Below, in pieces: positions 16,942-25,787 of a DNA stretch of 64,000 nt. Within the stretch, counting starts at the first letter, position 1. Each line of letters starts with the position of its first letter. A program made the translations under genes and the position numbers. The stretch is from Paenibacillus sp. ACRRY (GTDB taxonomy: Bacteria; Bacillota; Bacilli; Paenibacillales; Paenibacillaceae), in contig NZ_JAKRNM010000005.1 of NCBI RefSeq assembly GCF_022346995.1, positions 186,001 to 250,000 of the forward strand, read 5' to 3'. The notes under the pieces were generated by a model. That model saw only the letters and a program-made list of their open reading frames with translations, searched no databases and was not told where the DNA came from.

Positions 16942-17943
16942 ATGGAAGTCATTTTCATGAACAGATTGTCCAAAATGGCAGGTCAACATGAAGAACACGC
17001 TCAGCTATGGATTGGTGAGGAGGAAGGTGCCTGGCATCTCGGGTGGAGCCATTATGAGGAAGGAGATCGCGAAGACAGTATCTGGTATGAGGGAAGCTCC
17101 TGGGAAGAACTGCTCCATATTTATCGTCACCAGTTGGCGATTCAGATGAGTGAAGGTTACCGCCCATTGATTCAGGGACTGTTTCACGAGACGGAAGAAT
17201 TGAAATCACGCAGTTATGGCGGACAACGTCTTCATTGTTATAGTGAACGCTACGGCAATGAAGAACTATATGCTGACCTGTGCACTTGGCGGAGAAGACG
17301 GGCTGCGTCTGACCGGAAGGCCCCGTATTTTATTGCAACGAATCGTTTGCTGCGCATGATTAGTGCATTCGTTCCACAAACCATGGATGAACTCATGCAG
17401 CTACCAGGTGTTGGGGAGAGCAAGGCAAGTGAATACGGTCAGGAGTGGATGGAGCTTACAAGCGGAGTGGAGCGTTCTACGGCTTTTCCACTTGATTGGG
17501 TGCAAACGGTATTGTCCGAAGATGAATATGAGAGCTGGTTGTACAAGCAAAAAGAACAGAAATACAAGCAGGAGCTGGACAAGTTCACCACTCGCAAGCA
17601 GGTGCTTGAGGGCATGAAGGAAGGGTATACGCTTGAAGAGATTGTGAACCGCTCCGGACTATCCCGCAGAGAGCTGATTGAACTGCTGGAGACACTCGAT
17701 ACGGAAGGATATGATACGGATAGCCTCTTGGATGCAGAGCTTGCGGTCATGCCTGAGCAGGAGCAGGAGGCGGTCTGGAGTGCGTACGAGGAACTGGGAG
17801 ACAGTTTCCTGAAACCTGTATTACATAGAGTATACGGCGGAGATAAGCCGGTTAGCGGCAATCTGGAGCAAGTGTACGAGAGACTGCGCATGATCCGCAT
17901 TCGGTTCCGAAGACATGTAGAAACAGAGCGGAACGCCGGGTAG
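16942..17943 (+). CDS. HRDC and helix-turn-helix domain protein
   Basis: 333 residues (AAGGAGGGG at ~16928). The centre (residues ~112-172) is an HRDC nucleic-acid-binding domain: LYADLCTWRRRRAAS... PYFIATNRLLRMISAFVPQTMDELMQLPGVGESKASEYG. After a helical spacer comes a helix-turn-helix of the RecQ C-terminal type (EGMKEGYTLEEIVNRSGLSRRELIELLE). No helicase motifs are present, so this is an HRDC/HTH pair without the RecQ motor. The N-terminal ~100 residues are unmatched. It probably binds DNA or RNA; role unknown. Confidence 0.75.
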   Translation: MEVIFMNRLSKMAGQHEEHAQLWIGEEEGAWHLGWSHYEEGDREDSIWYEGSSWEELLHIYRHQLAIQMSEGYRPLIQGLFHETEELKSRSYGGQRLHCYSERYGNEELYADLCTWRRRRAASDRKAPYFIATNRLLRMISAFVPQTMDELMQLPGVGESKASEYGQEWMELTSGVERSTAFPLDWVQTVLSEDEYESWLYKQKEQKYKQELDKFTTRKQVLEGMKEGYTLEEIVNRSGLSRRELIELLETLDTEGYDTDSLLDAELAVMPEQEQEAVWSAYEELGDSFLKPVLHRVYGGDKPVSGNLEQVYERLRMIRIRFRRHVETERNAG

Positions 17944-17980
17944 ACAACCAATATTTTTGACAGAAGTTTTTGAGGAAGGC

Positions 17981-18029
17981 AAAAAAAGACGAAGCAGTTT
18001 CTCCCTGGGTGGAGCGCTTCGTCTTTTTT
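17981..18029. terminator. Bidirectional terminator between HRDC gene and corA
   Basis: AAAAAAGACGAAGC paired with GCTTCGTCTTTTTT around an 18-base internal segment. Confidence 0.85.
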
Positions 18030-18041
18030 GAATGAATGCGT

Positions 18042-18977
18042 TCAGATCCAATCTTTTTTGCGGAAAATAAAGAACATGCTCAGGCCGAGGGTCACCATCA
18101 GGCCAATGACAACAAAATATCCATACTTCCAGTCCAGCTCAGGCATGTTCGAGAAGTTCATCCCATAGATGCCGGTGATGACCGTGAGGGGCATGAACAC
18201 CGTTGTAATGGCGGTAAACACGCGCATGATTTCGTTCGCCCGATTGGCGATACTGGATTGGTAAGCTTCTCGCAAGTTTCCCATCAGGTCGCGATAAGTT
18301 TCAAACGTCTCGGATATTTTCACAGCATTCTCATAGATGTCGCTGAAGTACTTCTGCAGCTGGTCGTCGATGAGACGCAAATCCTTTTTGTTGAGCGTAT
18401 TAATGACCTCTTTTTGAGGTCCCAGCACTTTTTTGAGCCATAAAATCTCACTGCGCAGCCCGATAATTTCATTCAAATGGGATTTTTTCGTGTGCATCAA
18501 AATATCTTCTTCCAGTTTCTCAATGCGTGCTTCGATCCGATCTCCGACCGTAAAGTAGTTATCCACAATCAAATCGACCAACAGATACAGGAGACGATCC
18601 GGGGTGCTGACTTCCTGTTCCCACAGAATAGGCTTCAAGGTCCGCAATTCGCTGACTTTGTGCTTCGTAACACTAATGATGTAGTGTCTCCCTAGAAACA
18701 GGTTAACCGCACGCAAAAAGATCTCTTCGTCATCAAAACGAATGCTGTTTACGACAATAAAATAATGGCTCTCATAAATTTCAATCTTCGGACGCTGTTC
18801 TTCATCACTCAAACAGTCCTCTACAGCCAGATCATGCATCATGAACAGCGGCTGAAGTACCGCCAGATCATCAACGTCTGCATCGATCCAGTAAAATCCC
18901 TCAGCTGGTGGCGTCAGCGCCTGCTCGATATCGTCCACCGGGATAAATACACCGTTGTTTACCAACCGGATTTTCAT
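18042..18977 (-). CDS. corA: CorA-family magnesium/divalent cation channel
   Basis: 311 residues; the minus-strand start has GAAGGAG 9 bases upstream. The C-terminus holds two membrane helices joined by the signature YGMNF (GMN motif) plus the acidic loop PELDWKYG, followed by the basic tail RKKDWI. The long N-terminal part is alpha/beta then a helical funnel (residues ~1-245). It forms a pentameric Mg2+ channel gated by bound Mg2+. I saw no recognisable M-box leader upstream. Confidence 0.92.
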   Translation of the reverse strand: MKIRLVNNGVFIPVDDIEQALTPPAEGFYWIDADVDDLAVLQPLFMMHDLAVEDCLSDEEQRPKIEIYESHYFIVVNSIRFDDEEIFLRAVNLFLGRHYIISVTKHKVSELRTLKPILWEQEVSTPDRLLYLLVDLIVDNYFTVGDRIEARIEKLEEDILMHTKKSHLNEIIGLRSEILWLKKVLGPQKEVINTLNKKDLRLIDDQLQKYFSDIYENAVKISETFETYRDLMGNLREAYQSSIANRANEIMRVFTAITTVFMPLTVITGIYGMNFSNMPELDWKYGYFVVIGLMVTLGLSMFFIFRKKDWI

Positions 18978-19361
18978 CGTTCATCCACTCCTTCTGCACC
19001 CGCCAAACAGGCGGATTTTCATCAATATGGGCGCAAAAAGAACAGATCAGCCGGTCGACAGCGGAGCCTGGGAGTCAGGACTGCGTTCGCTCTATAATCA
19101 AACGGAAATAACGTCCCGCTGCCGGCATGCTGATGTCAATTCTCTATGCAGTTTGTCGGAATACGGCTGACAGTCAGGCCTCGGGTCGCCATCCATTGAA
19201 TATGTCACCTCTCACATAAGGGTTTGTAACACTTGTTTAGTATACCGCTGGTACATGGTGCTTTCAAGCGCAAAAATGTGTCTATTTCGCGCCCTGAAGC
19301 AGTGTATGACAGCGATAGACAAACGGTTCCGGCCTACATGAACAGACACAAAACTACATGC
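18978..19361. other. Gene-free stretch upstream of corA and the met promoter
   Basis: About 380 bases between divergent units. Next to corA there is a short CCGCC/GGCGG hairpin close to its ribosome site (~19006-19020). The rest shows no credible ORF with a ribosome site and no known riboswitch consensus. A promoter for corA must lie here on the minus strand but I could not single one out. Confidence 0.4.
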
Positions 19362-19390
19362 TTGACGTGAGAGGATTAATGTTTTAAAGT
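19362..19390 (+). promoter_or_regulatory. Sigma-A promoter of the metAIC operon
   Basis: TTGACG (19362-19367), 17 bases, TAAAGT (19385-19390). It lies ~45 bases before the first helix of the SAM riboswitch. Confidence 0.75.
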
Positions 19391-19432
19391 AGACGGTGAA
19401 GTACACTAAATACACAATTGAATATGGCGAAA

Positions 19433-19612
19433 TCTTATCAAGAGTAGGTGGAGGGACTGGCCCGATGAAACCCGGCAACCGGCGGTATACCGCACGGTGC
19501 TAATTCTTGCAGCGACTAAGTGTCCATTGAGGCACTGTTGTAACTGAGAGATGAGAGAGGCGCATATCTATTTACATATGACCTTTCTCGGAATCCGAGA
19601 AAGGTCTTTGTT
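19433..19612 (+). ncRNA. SAM-I (S-box) riboswitch with terminator
   Basis: The S-box core is unmistakable: CTTATCAAGAG (19434), GGTGGAGGGACTGGCCCGAT (19447), GAAACCCGGCAACC, CGGTGCTAATTC and GCAGC, then GAGAGATGAGAG. A perfect terminator follows, GACCTTTCTCG paired with CGAGAAAGGTC (19580-19606) and a T-rich tail. With SAM bound, the terminator forms and metA-metI-metC are not transcribed. Confidence 0.95.
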
Positions 19613-19730
19613 ATATGCACCGACTTCTCAGCACTGATTTTCGCTACGGAACTTGAGTTTGTTAGCTTAGAGCGTTGCGCTATTTGCAATTCTCCACCTA
19701 TAGACAAGCTCAAGGCAGTCTAGAGCGGTA

Positions 19731-19748
19731 TTGATGTGAACACATCAA
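19731..19748 (+). promoter_or_regulatory. 18-bp perfect inverted repeat between S-box and metA
   Basis: TTGATGTG, two bases, CACATCAA. It sits ~120 bases beyond the riboswitch terminator and ~30 bases before the metA ribosome site. It looks like a repressor operator; as RNA the 2-base loop would force opening of the last pairs. Confidence 0.45.
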
Positions 19749-19796
19749 GCCTGTAATGGCTGCATCTATCTATGCACAAGGAGGAGTTTGTACATC

Positions 19797-20714
19797 ATGC
19801 CAATTAAAATTCCAGACGCACTGCCTGCCAAGGAAGTCCTCGCAGGCGAGAACATCTTCGTAATGGACGAGACACATGCTTACCAGCAGGATATTCGTCC
19901 ACTACGCATTGCTATATTAAACCTGATGCCTACCAAGGAAACAACAGAAACCCAACTGCTTCGTCTGGTGGGGAACACCCCAATACAGGTCGATATCGTT
20001 CTGGTTCATCCCAAGTCCCACACGTCGAAGAATACGTCACAGGAATATCTGAATCTCTTCTACAAAACCTTCGACGAAATTGAACACCGCCGTTTTGACG
20101 GGATGATCATTACAGGTGCACCTGTTGAGCAAATGGATTTCGAAGACGTGAATTATTGGAAGGAAATTCAGGAAATCTTCGAATGGACCAAAACTAACGT
20201 CACATCGACCATGCATATTTGTTGGGCTTCTCAGGCTGGTCTGTACCATCATTTCGGTGTACCTAAGGTAGCTCTGGAAGAGAAGTGTTTTGGCGTATTT
20301 CCACATACGATCAACAAATCTCACGTGCAGCTGCTTCGCGGATTTGATGAAGTGTTCAATGTCCCACATTCCCGCCATACCGAAGTTCGGCGCGAGGATA
20401 TTGAGAAGAACGATAACCTCGAAATTTTGGCCGAATCAGAGGAAGCTGGCATTTTCCTGGTTGCCACCAAAGACGGCAAACAAATTTTTGTGACAGGGCA
20501 TGCGGAGTATGATCCGTTGTCCTTGAAATGGGAATATGACCGCGATGCATCCAAAGGATTGGATATCGCACTGCCAAGACACTATTTTCCAAACGATGAT
20601 CCATCCCGTGTTCCTCCGGCAACCTGGCGGGCACATGCAAACTTATTATTCTCTAATTGGCTCAATTACTATGTGTATCAAGAGACGCCTTACGATATTG
20701 GCCCGCAAATCTAA
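19797..20714 (+). CDS. metA: Homoserine O-acetyltransferase (MetA family)
   Basis: 305 residues from ATG 19797 (AAGGAGG at ~19778). The catalytic Cys142 lies in HICWASQAG. Residue 111 is Glu (GAPVE); in this family Glu111 selects acetyl-CoA whereas Gly gives succinyl-CoA, so the product should be O-acetylhomoserine despite the common 'succinyltransferase' label. The numbering matches the characterised enzymes exactly, which supports the chosen start. It is the first committed step of methionine synthesis and is controlled by the SAM riboswitch upstream. Confidence 0.92.
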   Translation: MPIKIPDALPAKEVLAGENIFVMDETHAYQQDIRPLRIAILNLMPTKETTETQLLRLVGNTPIQVDIVLVHPKSHTSKNTSQEYLNLFYKTFDEIEHRRFDGMIITGAPVEQMDFEDVNYWKEIQEIFEWTKTNVTSTMHICWASQAGLYHHFGVPKVALEEKCFGVFPHTINKSHVQLLRGFDEVFNVPHSRHTEVRREDIEKNDNLEILAESEEAGIFLVATKDGKQIFVTGHAEYDPLSLKWEYDRDASKGLDIALPRHYFPNDDPSRVPPATWRAHANLLFSNWLNYYVYQETPYDIGPQI

Positions 20715-20738
20715 TCGAGATTACAGGAGGATACTGCA

Positions 20739-21926
20739 ATGGAAGACAATAAGTTGAAAATCGAAAGCCGCTTGGCTCAAATCGGATCTGTCAATGAACC
20801 GGGGACGGGTGCCGTAAATTTCCCCATCTATCAATCGACGGCGTTCCGCCATCCGAAGCTCGGACAGAGTACAGGCTTTGACTACATTCGTACGACCAAT
20901 CCAACTCGTAAGGTACTGGAAGAAGCTGCAGCCGCACTCGAATCAGGGGATGCCGGTTTTGCCTGTAGCTCGGGCATGGCAGCGCTGCAAACGATCTTCG
21001 CCATGTTCGGACAGGGAGATCATCTGATTGTATCGCTGGATCTGTACGGGGGAACGTATCGTCTTCTAGAGCGTATCCTCTCCCGTTTTGGCGTAACTGC
21101 AAGTTACGTGGACACGAATGATCTGGTAGCCATGGAAGACATTCGTCAGCCGAACACCAAAGCCGTATTTATCGAGACGCCGACCAATCCACTTATGATG
21201 ATTACGGATATTGAAGCGGTCAGCTCCTGGGCGAAAAGTCATAACCTGTTGACCATCGTGGATAATACACTATTGACGCCATTCTTCCAACGTCCTATTG
21301 AACTCGGAGCAGATATTGTTATTCATAGCGCAACCAAATACCTGGGTGGGCATAACGATGTGCTTGCCGGACTGATTATCACCAAGGGTGAGGAATTGTC
21401 AGCCGAAATGGCATTCCTGCATAACTCCATTGGTGCCGTGCTATCTCCAAGTGACTCCTATCAGTTGATGAAAGGCATGAAGACACTCGCGCTTCGTATG
21501 GAGCGTCATGAGTATAATTCACTTACCATCGCCAAGTATTTGCTGGAACATCCATCCGTGGGGGAAGTATATCACCCTGGTTTGTCAGATCACCCTGGAT
21601 ACGAAGTGCAGAAGAAACAATCTAGAGGAAATACAGGCATCTTCTCTTTCAAAGTTAAAGATGCCCGTTTAGTTGAACCGTTGCTGCGCCATATCAAGTT
21701 AATTGCTTTTGCCGAGAGTCTTGGCGGTGTGGAATCGTTGATGACGTATCCTGCGGTGCAGACGCATGCAGATATACCGCTCGAAATACGCGATGCCATA
21801 GGTGTCGATGACCGCTTGCTGCGATTCTCCGTAGGGATTGAGCATGCAGAAGATCTGATTGCGGATTTGGGGAATGCCCTGGAAGCTGCGCAGCGTGAGG
21901 TTGAAGGAGGCGTACATCATGAGTGA
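20739..21926 (+). CDS. metI: Cystathionine gamma-synthase / O-acetylhomoserine sulfhydrylase (MetI type)
   Basis: 395 residues, cystathionine-metabolism PLP enzyme. FDYIRTTNPTRKVLE, SSGMAALQTIFAMF, DLYGGTYRLLERI and the PLP-lysine motif HSATKYLGGHNDVLAG are all present. C-terminal AESLGGVESLMTYP and RFSVGIEHAEDL match MetI closely. It joins O-acetylhomoserine with cysteine, or with sulfide as a side reaction. It is 24 bases after metA and overlaps metC by 8 bases, all under the SAM riboswitch. Confidence 0.9.
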   Translation: MEDNKLKIESRLAQIGSVNEPGTGAVNFPIYQSTAFRHPKLGQSTGFDYIRTTNPTRKVLEEAAAALESGDAGFACSSGMAALQTIFAMFGQGDHLIVSLDLYGGTYRLLERILSRFGVTASYVDTNDLVAMEDIRQPNTKAVFIETPTNPLMMITDIEAVSSWAKSHNLLTIVDNTLLTPFFQRPIELGADIVIHSATKYLGGHNDVLAGLIITKGEELSAEMAFLHNSIGAVLSPSDSYQLMKGMKTLALRMERHEYNSLTIAKYLLEHPSVGEVYHPGLSDHPGYEVQKKQSRGNTGIFSFKVKDARLVEPLLRHIKLIAFAESLGGVESLMTYPAVQTHADIPLEIRDAIGVDDRLLRFSVGIEHAEDLIADLGNALEAAQREVEGGVHHE

Positions 21927-23088
21927 GCAGAACAACAAGCAATCCGAATTGAAGTTTGATACCAAGCTGCTGCATTTTGGTGACGAAGTGGATAAAACAA
22001 CAGGAGCCTCCAGCGTGCCAATCTACCAGGCGTCCACATTCCATCATTTTGATATCTTTAATCCACCGCAGCATGATTACAGCCGTTCAGGTAATCCGAC
22101 GCGTCAGGCGTTGGAGGATTATATCACCCTGCTTGAAGGTGGAGCTCGAGGATTCGCCTACTCTTCAGGAATGGCTGCAATCTCCAGTGTCTTCCTGATG
22201 TTCTCGGCAGGCGACCACATGATCGTAACAGAAGATGTGTATGGAGGAACATACCGCTTGCTCACGTCCATTCTTAGCAGAATGCAAATTGAGACGACGT
22301 TTGTGGATATGACCAATATTGAAGAAGTGAAGGCGGCTATTAAGCCGAACACTAAGGCAGTCTATATGGAGACACCTTCCAACCCAACACTGCGGATTAC
22401 GGATATTGCTGCCGTCACAACGTGGGCACAGGAACATGAACTGATCACCATTCTCGATAACACATTCATGACGCCATATTATCAGCGCCCGATTGAGCTC
22501 GGCGTGGACATTGTCGTACATAGTGCAACCAAGTTTCTTGGTGGACATAGTGACGTACTTGCCGGACTTGCCGTTGCTCGCACCGAAGAGCTGGGGAGAC
22601 AACTCAAACAGCTTCAAAATGGGCTTGGTACCGTACTCGGTGCTCAAGAATCCTGGCTTCTGATGCGCGGCATGAAAACACTCGGAGCTCGTATGGCACA
22701 CAGTGAACAAAGCACGGCTAAGCTGGCTGCCTGGCTTAACGGCCGCAGCGACATTACTGCAGTATACTATCCTGGACTGCTGGAACATCCGGGTCGTGAA
22801 GCTCACGAGCGTCAATCCACGGGTTATGGTGCAGTTGTCTCATTTGACGTTGGCTCAGGTGACCGTGCCAAAGCGGTGCTTAACCGGGTGAAACTGCCGA
22901 TCGTGGCTGTCAGTCTGGGTGCTGTGGAGAGTATTTTGTCCTATCCTGCGATGATGTCCCATGCAGCGATGCCTGCTGAGGTTCGCCTTGAACGCGGCAT
23001 TACTGATGGATTGCTTCGCTTCTCAGTTGGATTGGAAGATATCGATGATCTGATTGCTGATCTGGATCAGGCCCTTCAGGAATCCTAA
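21919..23088 (+). CDS. metC: Cystathionine beta-lyase (MetC type)
   Basis: 389 residues from the ATG at 21919 (AAGGAGG 21904-21910), overlapping the metI stop. Same fold as MetI: YDYSRSGNPTRQALE-like N-terminus, SSGMAAISSVF, VYGGTYRLL, and HSATKFLGGHSDVLAG with the PLP lysine. The details AVESILSYPAMMSHAAMP and RGITDGLLRFSVGLED match the Bacillus MetC lyase. It cleaves cystathionine to homocysteine, completing transsulfuration from cysteine. No methionine synthase gene is in this window. Confidence 0.9.
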   Translation: MSEQNNKQSELKFDTKLLHFGDEVDKTTGASSVPIYQASTFHHFDIFNPPQHDYSRSGNPTRQALEDYITLLEGGARGFAYSSGMAAISSVFLMFSAGDHMIVTEDVYGGTYRLLTSILSRMQIETTFVDMTNIEEVKAAIKPNTKAVYMETPSNPTLRITDIAAVTTWAQEHELITILDNTFMTPYYQRPIELGVDIVVHSATKFLGGHSDVLAGLAVARTEELGRQLKQLQNGLGTVLGAQESWLLMRGMKTLGARMAHSEQSTAKLAAWLNGRSDITAVYYPGLLEHPGREAHERQSTGYGAVVSFDVGSGDRAKAVLNRVKLPIVAVSLGAVESILSYPAMMSHAAMPAEVRLERGITDGLLRFSVGLEDIDDLIADLDQALQES

Positions 23089-23469
23089 ATCATCATTTTT
23101 CGGCTAGCTGAAAATCCAACAGATACGTCTAAAAAAGCTGGAATTATAATAGAATGAATATGTCAATATTTTTACTTAAATTTAGGGCACCTTTCCATAA
23201 GGTGCTTTTTTTCACATGTAACCTGTGTTACGATAGACAAAGTACAGAAATGCGATGTTGCCACCAGCACTTGCAAGCGATGCGTCTTATGCATAGATTC
23301 AATGAGCCGTTTTTTCAATAACCCAGAATGGATCGAAAGGTTCCAATCCATCTAGAATTTCTATTTCTACGCAATCGTTTGGAACCAACTAATCATGCAC
23401 AAGGCTGGCATATATACAAGTCGGGACGGATCGTGATCATATTTCTCTTCATGAGGGAGGCTTTTTACG
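23089..23469. other. Gene-free leader region before mqnC
   Basis: 380 bases. It holds the met operon terminator (23187-23213), a TATAAT at 23145-23150 without a matching -35, and about 250 bases of possible 5' leader. Within the latter GGTTCCA (~23340) can pair with TGGAACC (~23381), and ATGGAT with ATCCAT inside. No ORF with a ribosome site and no known riboswitch motif seen. AGGGAGG precedes mqnC. Confidence 0.4.
23187..23213 (+). terminator. Terminator of the metAIC operon
   Basis: GCACCTT-TCCAT-AAGGTGC followed by TTTTTTT. Confidence 0.85.
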
Positions 23470-24609
23470 ATGAGTACGGTAGACCGTATCTTAGATAAAG
23501 CCCTTCGGGGCGAACGATTAGACCTGGAAGACACAATTCAGCTGTTTGAATCGAACGAAGTCGACAAAATCGGGGCAGCTGCCAATGTTATTATGAAGCG
23601 CATGCACCCTGAGCCATACAGAACATTTGTCATCGGGCGTAACGTCAACTACACCAACGTGTGTGATGTGTACTGCCGTTTTTGTGCTTTCTATCGCAGA
23701 CCTGGATCAGATGAAGGATATGTATTGCCAGACGAAGTAATCTTCCAGAAAATTCAGGAAACGCAAGATGTGAACGGTACTGAGATTCTTATGCAAGGCG
23801 GAACGAATCCCAACCTTCCTTTCAGCTATTACACGGATCTGTTAAAAGCAATCAAAGAACGTTTTCCGAACATTACCATGCACTCCTTCTCACCAGCGGA
23901 GATTATGAAAATGGTAGAAGTTTCGGACGGTCTTACTCTGGAAGAGGTTGTACGTGCCATTCACGAAGCAGGACTGGATTCCTTGCCAGGTGGAGGCGCT
24001 GAAATTCTGGATGACCGTACACGCCGCAAAATCAGCCGTCTGAAAGGTTCATGGCGCGACTGGATGGACGTTATGCAGACAGCTCACCGGATCGGGATGA
24101 ACACAACGGCAACAATGGTCATCGGTTTGGGCGAATCGATGGAAGAACGTGCACTTCACCTGCTTCGTGTACGTGAAGCCCAGGATGAGTGTATTGCGAA
24201 CCAATATGACTCAGAAGGGTTCCTGGCATTTATTCCTTGGACATTCCAACCGGATAATACGAATCTGAAACTGGAGCGTCAAACTCCGGAAGAATATCTG
24301 AAGACGGTAGCGATCAGCCGACTTGTACTTGATAATATCAAAAACATTCAATCTTCATGGGTAACCATGGGCCCTGAAATCGGTAAGAAATCACTTGAAT
24401 TTGGCTGTAATGATTTCGGCAGCACGATGATTGAAGAGAATGTCGTATCCGCAGCGGGTGCTACATACAAAGTCAACATTGGCTCGATTCTTCAGCTCAT
24501 TCGTGAGGCGGGTTACATTCCGGCACAGCGTAATACAAGATATGATATTCTGCGCATGTTTGATGAAGAAGAGAATTCTGTGCAGCAAGATTTTGTCATG
24601 CAGAACTAG
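23470..24609 (+). CDS. mqnC: Cyclic dehypoxanthinyl futalosine synthase (MqnC)
   Basis: 379 residues, radical-SAM enzyme. The cluster motif is CDVYCRFCAFYRRPGS (CxxxCxxC, residues ~59-70). LMQGGTNPNLPFSYYTDLL, HSFSPAEI, LPGGGAEIL and CxxFGSTMIEENVVSAAG (here CNDFGSTM) are typical of MqnC and distinguish it from the sister enzyme MqnE. It cyclises dehypoxanthine futalosine in the futalosine route to menaquinone. No other mqn gene is nearby, so the pathway is scattered, as is common in Paenibacillus. Confidence 0.88.
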   Translation: MSTVDRILDKALRGERLDLEDTIQLFESNEVDKIGAAANVIMKRMHPEPYRTFVIGRNVNYTNVCDVYCRFCAFYRRPGSDEGYVLPDEVIFQKIQETQDVNGTEILMQGGTNPNLPFSYYTDLLKAIKERFPNITMHSFSPAEIMKMVEVSDGLTLEEVVRAIHEAGLDSLPGGGAEILDDRTRRKISRLKGSWRDWMDVMQTAHRIGMNTTATMVIGLGESMEERALHLLRVREAQDECIANQYDSEGFLAFIPWTFQPDNTNLKLERQTPEEYLKTVAISRLVLDNIKNIQSSWVTMGPEIGKKSLEFGCNDFGSTMIEENVVSAAGATYKVNIGSILQLIREAGYIPAQRNTRYDILRMFDEEENSVQQDFVMQN

Positions 24610-24647
24610 TAACAGGATTTATCCATTTATAAGATGAGAATGAAGAC

Positions 24648-24684
24648 CACGGGTTACCGATCGAAGGTAATCCGTGTTTTTTTG
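24648..24684 (+). terminator. Terminator after mqnC
   Basis: CACGGGTTACC-GATCGA-AGGTAATCCGTG stem with one wobble pair, followed by TTTTTTT. Confidence 0.85.
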
Positions 24685-24821
24685 TTGGATCCTCGTCGTA
24701 AGGGGCCATTTCCGAGGTCATGAAAGAGTACATATTACGCATTTGGCGATATTTTATAATGATATTGAACTGTTAAAATGAAAGAAACGGAGCAATAGAC
24801 ATGCTGGGAAGGAGCAAGTGA

Positions 24822-25787
24822 ATGAAGAGAAGAATGCTTGGCAGGACCGGTTTGGATGTACCTGTGTTGAGTTTTGGCGCGTCTTCCCTGGGTTCGGTAT
24901 TTCGTGATATTGACCGCGAGGAAGGTATTCGTACGGTACATGCAGCTCTGGATGCTGGAATGAACTATATAGATGTGTCACCCTATTATGGTCTAACCAA
25001 GGCAGAGACGGTACTGGGAGAAGCGATACGAAGCCAGCCGCGCAGTTCATATATTTTATCAACCAAGGCAGGACGATACGGGGAGAATGAGTTTGATTTT
25101 TCTCGTAAGCGCATTCAGGACAGTGTCCAGGAAAGTCTGGACCGATTGCACACCGATTATATCGATATTCTGTTCCTGCATGATATTGAATTTGCACCAG
25201 TAGAGATCATTATTGAAGAAGCCTATCCAGCCTTGCTGGAGCTGAAAGAGCAGGGTGTAATTCGTCATGCGGGGATTTGTGGTCTGCCCCTGCCCTTGTT
25301 TGAGAAAGTGCTGCCGCAGATTGATGCCGATGCCATCATTTCGTATTGTCATTACGCATTGAATGATACATCATTATTGTCCTTGTTGCCGTTAGTGGAA
25401 AAGAAGGGAGTAGGCCTCGTTAATGCTTCGCCTCTCTCCATGGGCTTATTAGGTACCAGAGGGACGCCCGCCTGGCATCCGGCAGAGGAACGCGTCAAAC
25501 AAGTCTGTCTGGAAGCTGCGCAGTTCTGTGCAGAGCAAGGCACGAACATTGCCAAGCTGGCTGTACAGTTTGCTACGGCAAATGAACAGATCCCAACCAC
25601 ACTGGTGAGCAGCGCAAGTGAACGTAATATCCGTCATAATGCGGAGTGGGTGGATGAACCGCTTGATGAAGAGCTTTTGGCAGAGGTACTGCGCATTCTG
25701 GCACCCGTTCATAACGTGACATGGGCAAGTGGTCGTGCCGAGTATAACGAACCACAACAAAAAGCAGCGAAGGGGGAACAGGGATGA
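24822..25787 (+). CDS. Aldo/keto reductase (L-galactose/fucose dehydrogenase-like)
   Basis: 321 residues. AKR catalytic tetrad segments are visible: YIDVSPYYG (Asp, Tyr), LSTKAGRYG (Lys) and ILFLHDIEF (His). The cofactor end includes TTLVSSASERNIRHNAEW. The pattern resembles L-galactose/L-fucose/D-threo-aldose dehydrogenases. It overlaps the next gene by 4 bases (ATGA at 25784-25787), so the two dehydrogenases are translated together and probably act on the same sugar or polyol. AGGAGC precedes the ATG. Confidence 0.85.
   Translation: MKRRMLGRTGLDVPVLSFGASSLGSVFRDIDREEGIRTVHAALDAGMNYIDVSPYYGLTKAETVLGEAIRSQPRSSYILSTKAGRYGENEFDFSRKRIQDSVQESLDRLHTDYIDILFLHDIEFAPVEIIIEEAYPALLELKEQGVIRHAGICGLPLPLFEKVLPQIDADAIISYCHYALNDTSLLSLLPLVEKKGVGLVNASPLSMGLLGTRGTPAWHPAEERVKQVCLEAAQFCAEQGTNIAKLAVQFATANEQIPTTLVSSASERNIRHNAEWVDEPLDEELLAEVLRILAPVHNVTWASGRAEYNEPQQKAAKGEQG

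Noticed and set aside
18978..19210. M-box (Mg2+) riboswitch upstream of corA on the minus strand
   Set aside because: The region is the right size but the conserved core segments of the M-box could not be found.
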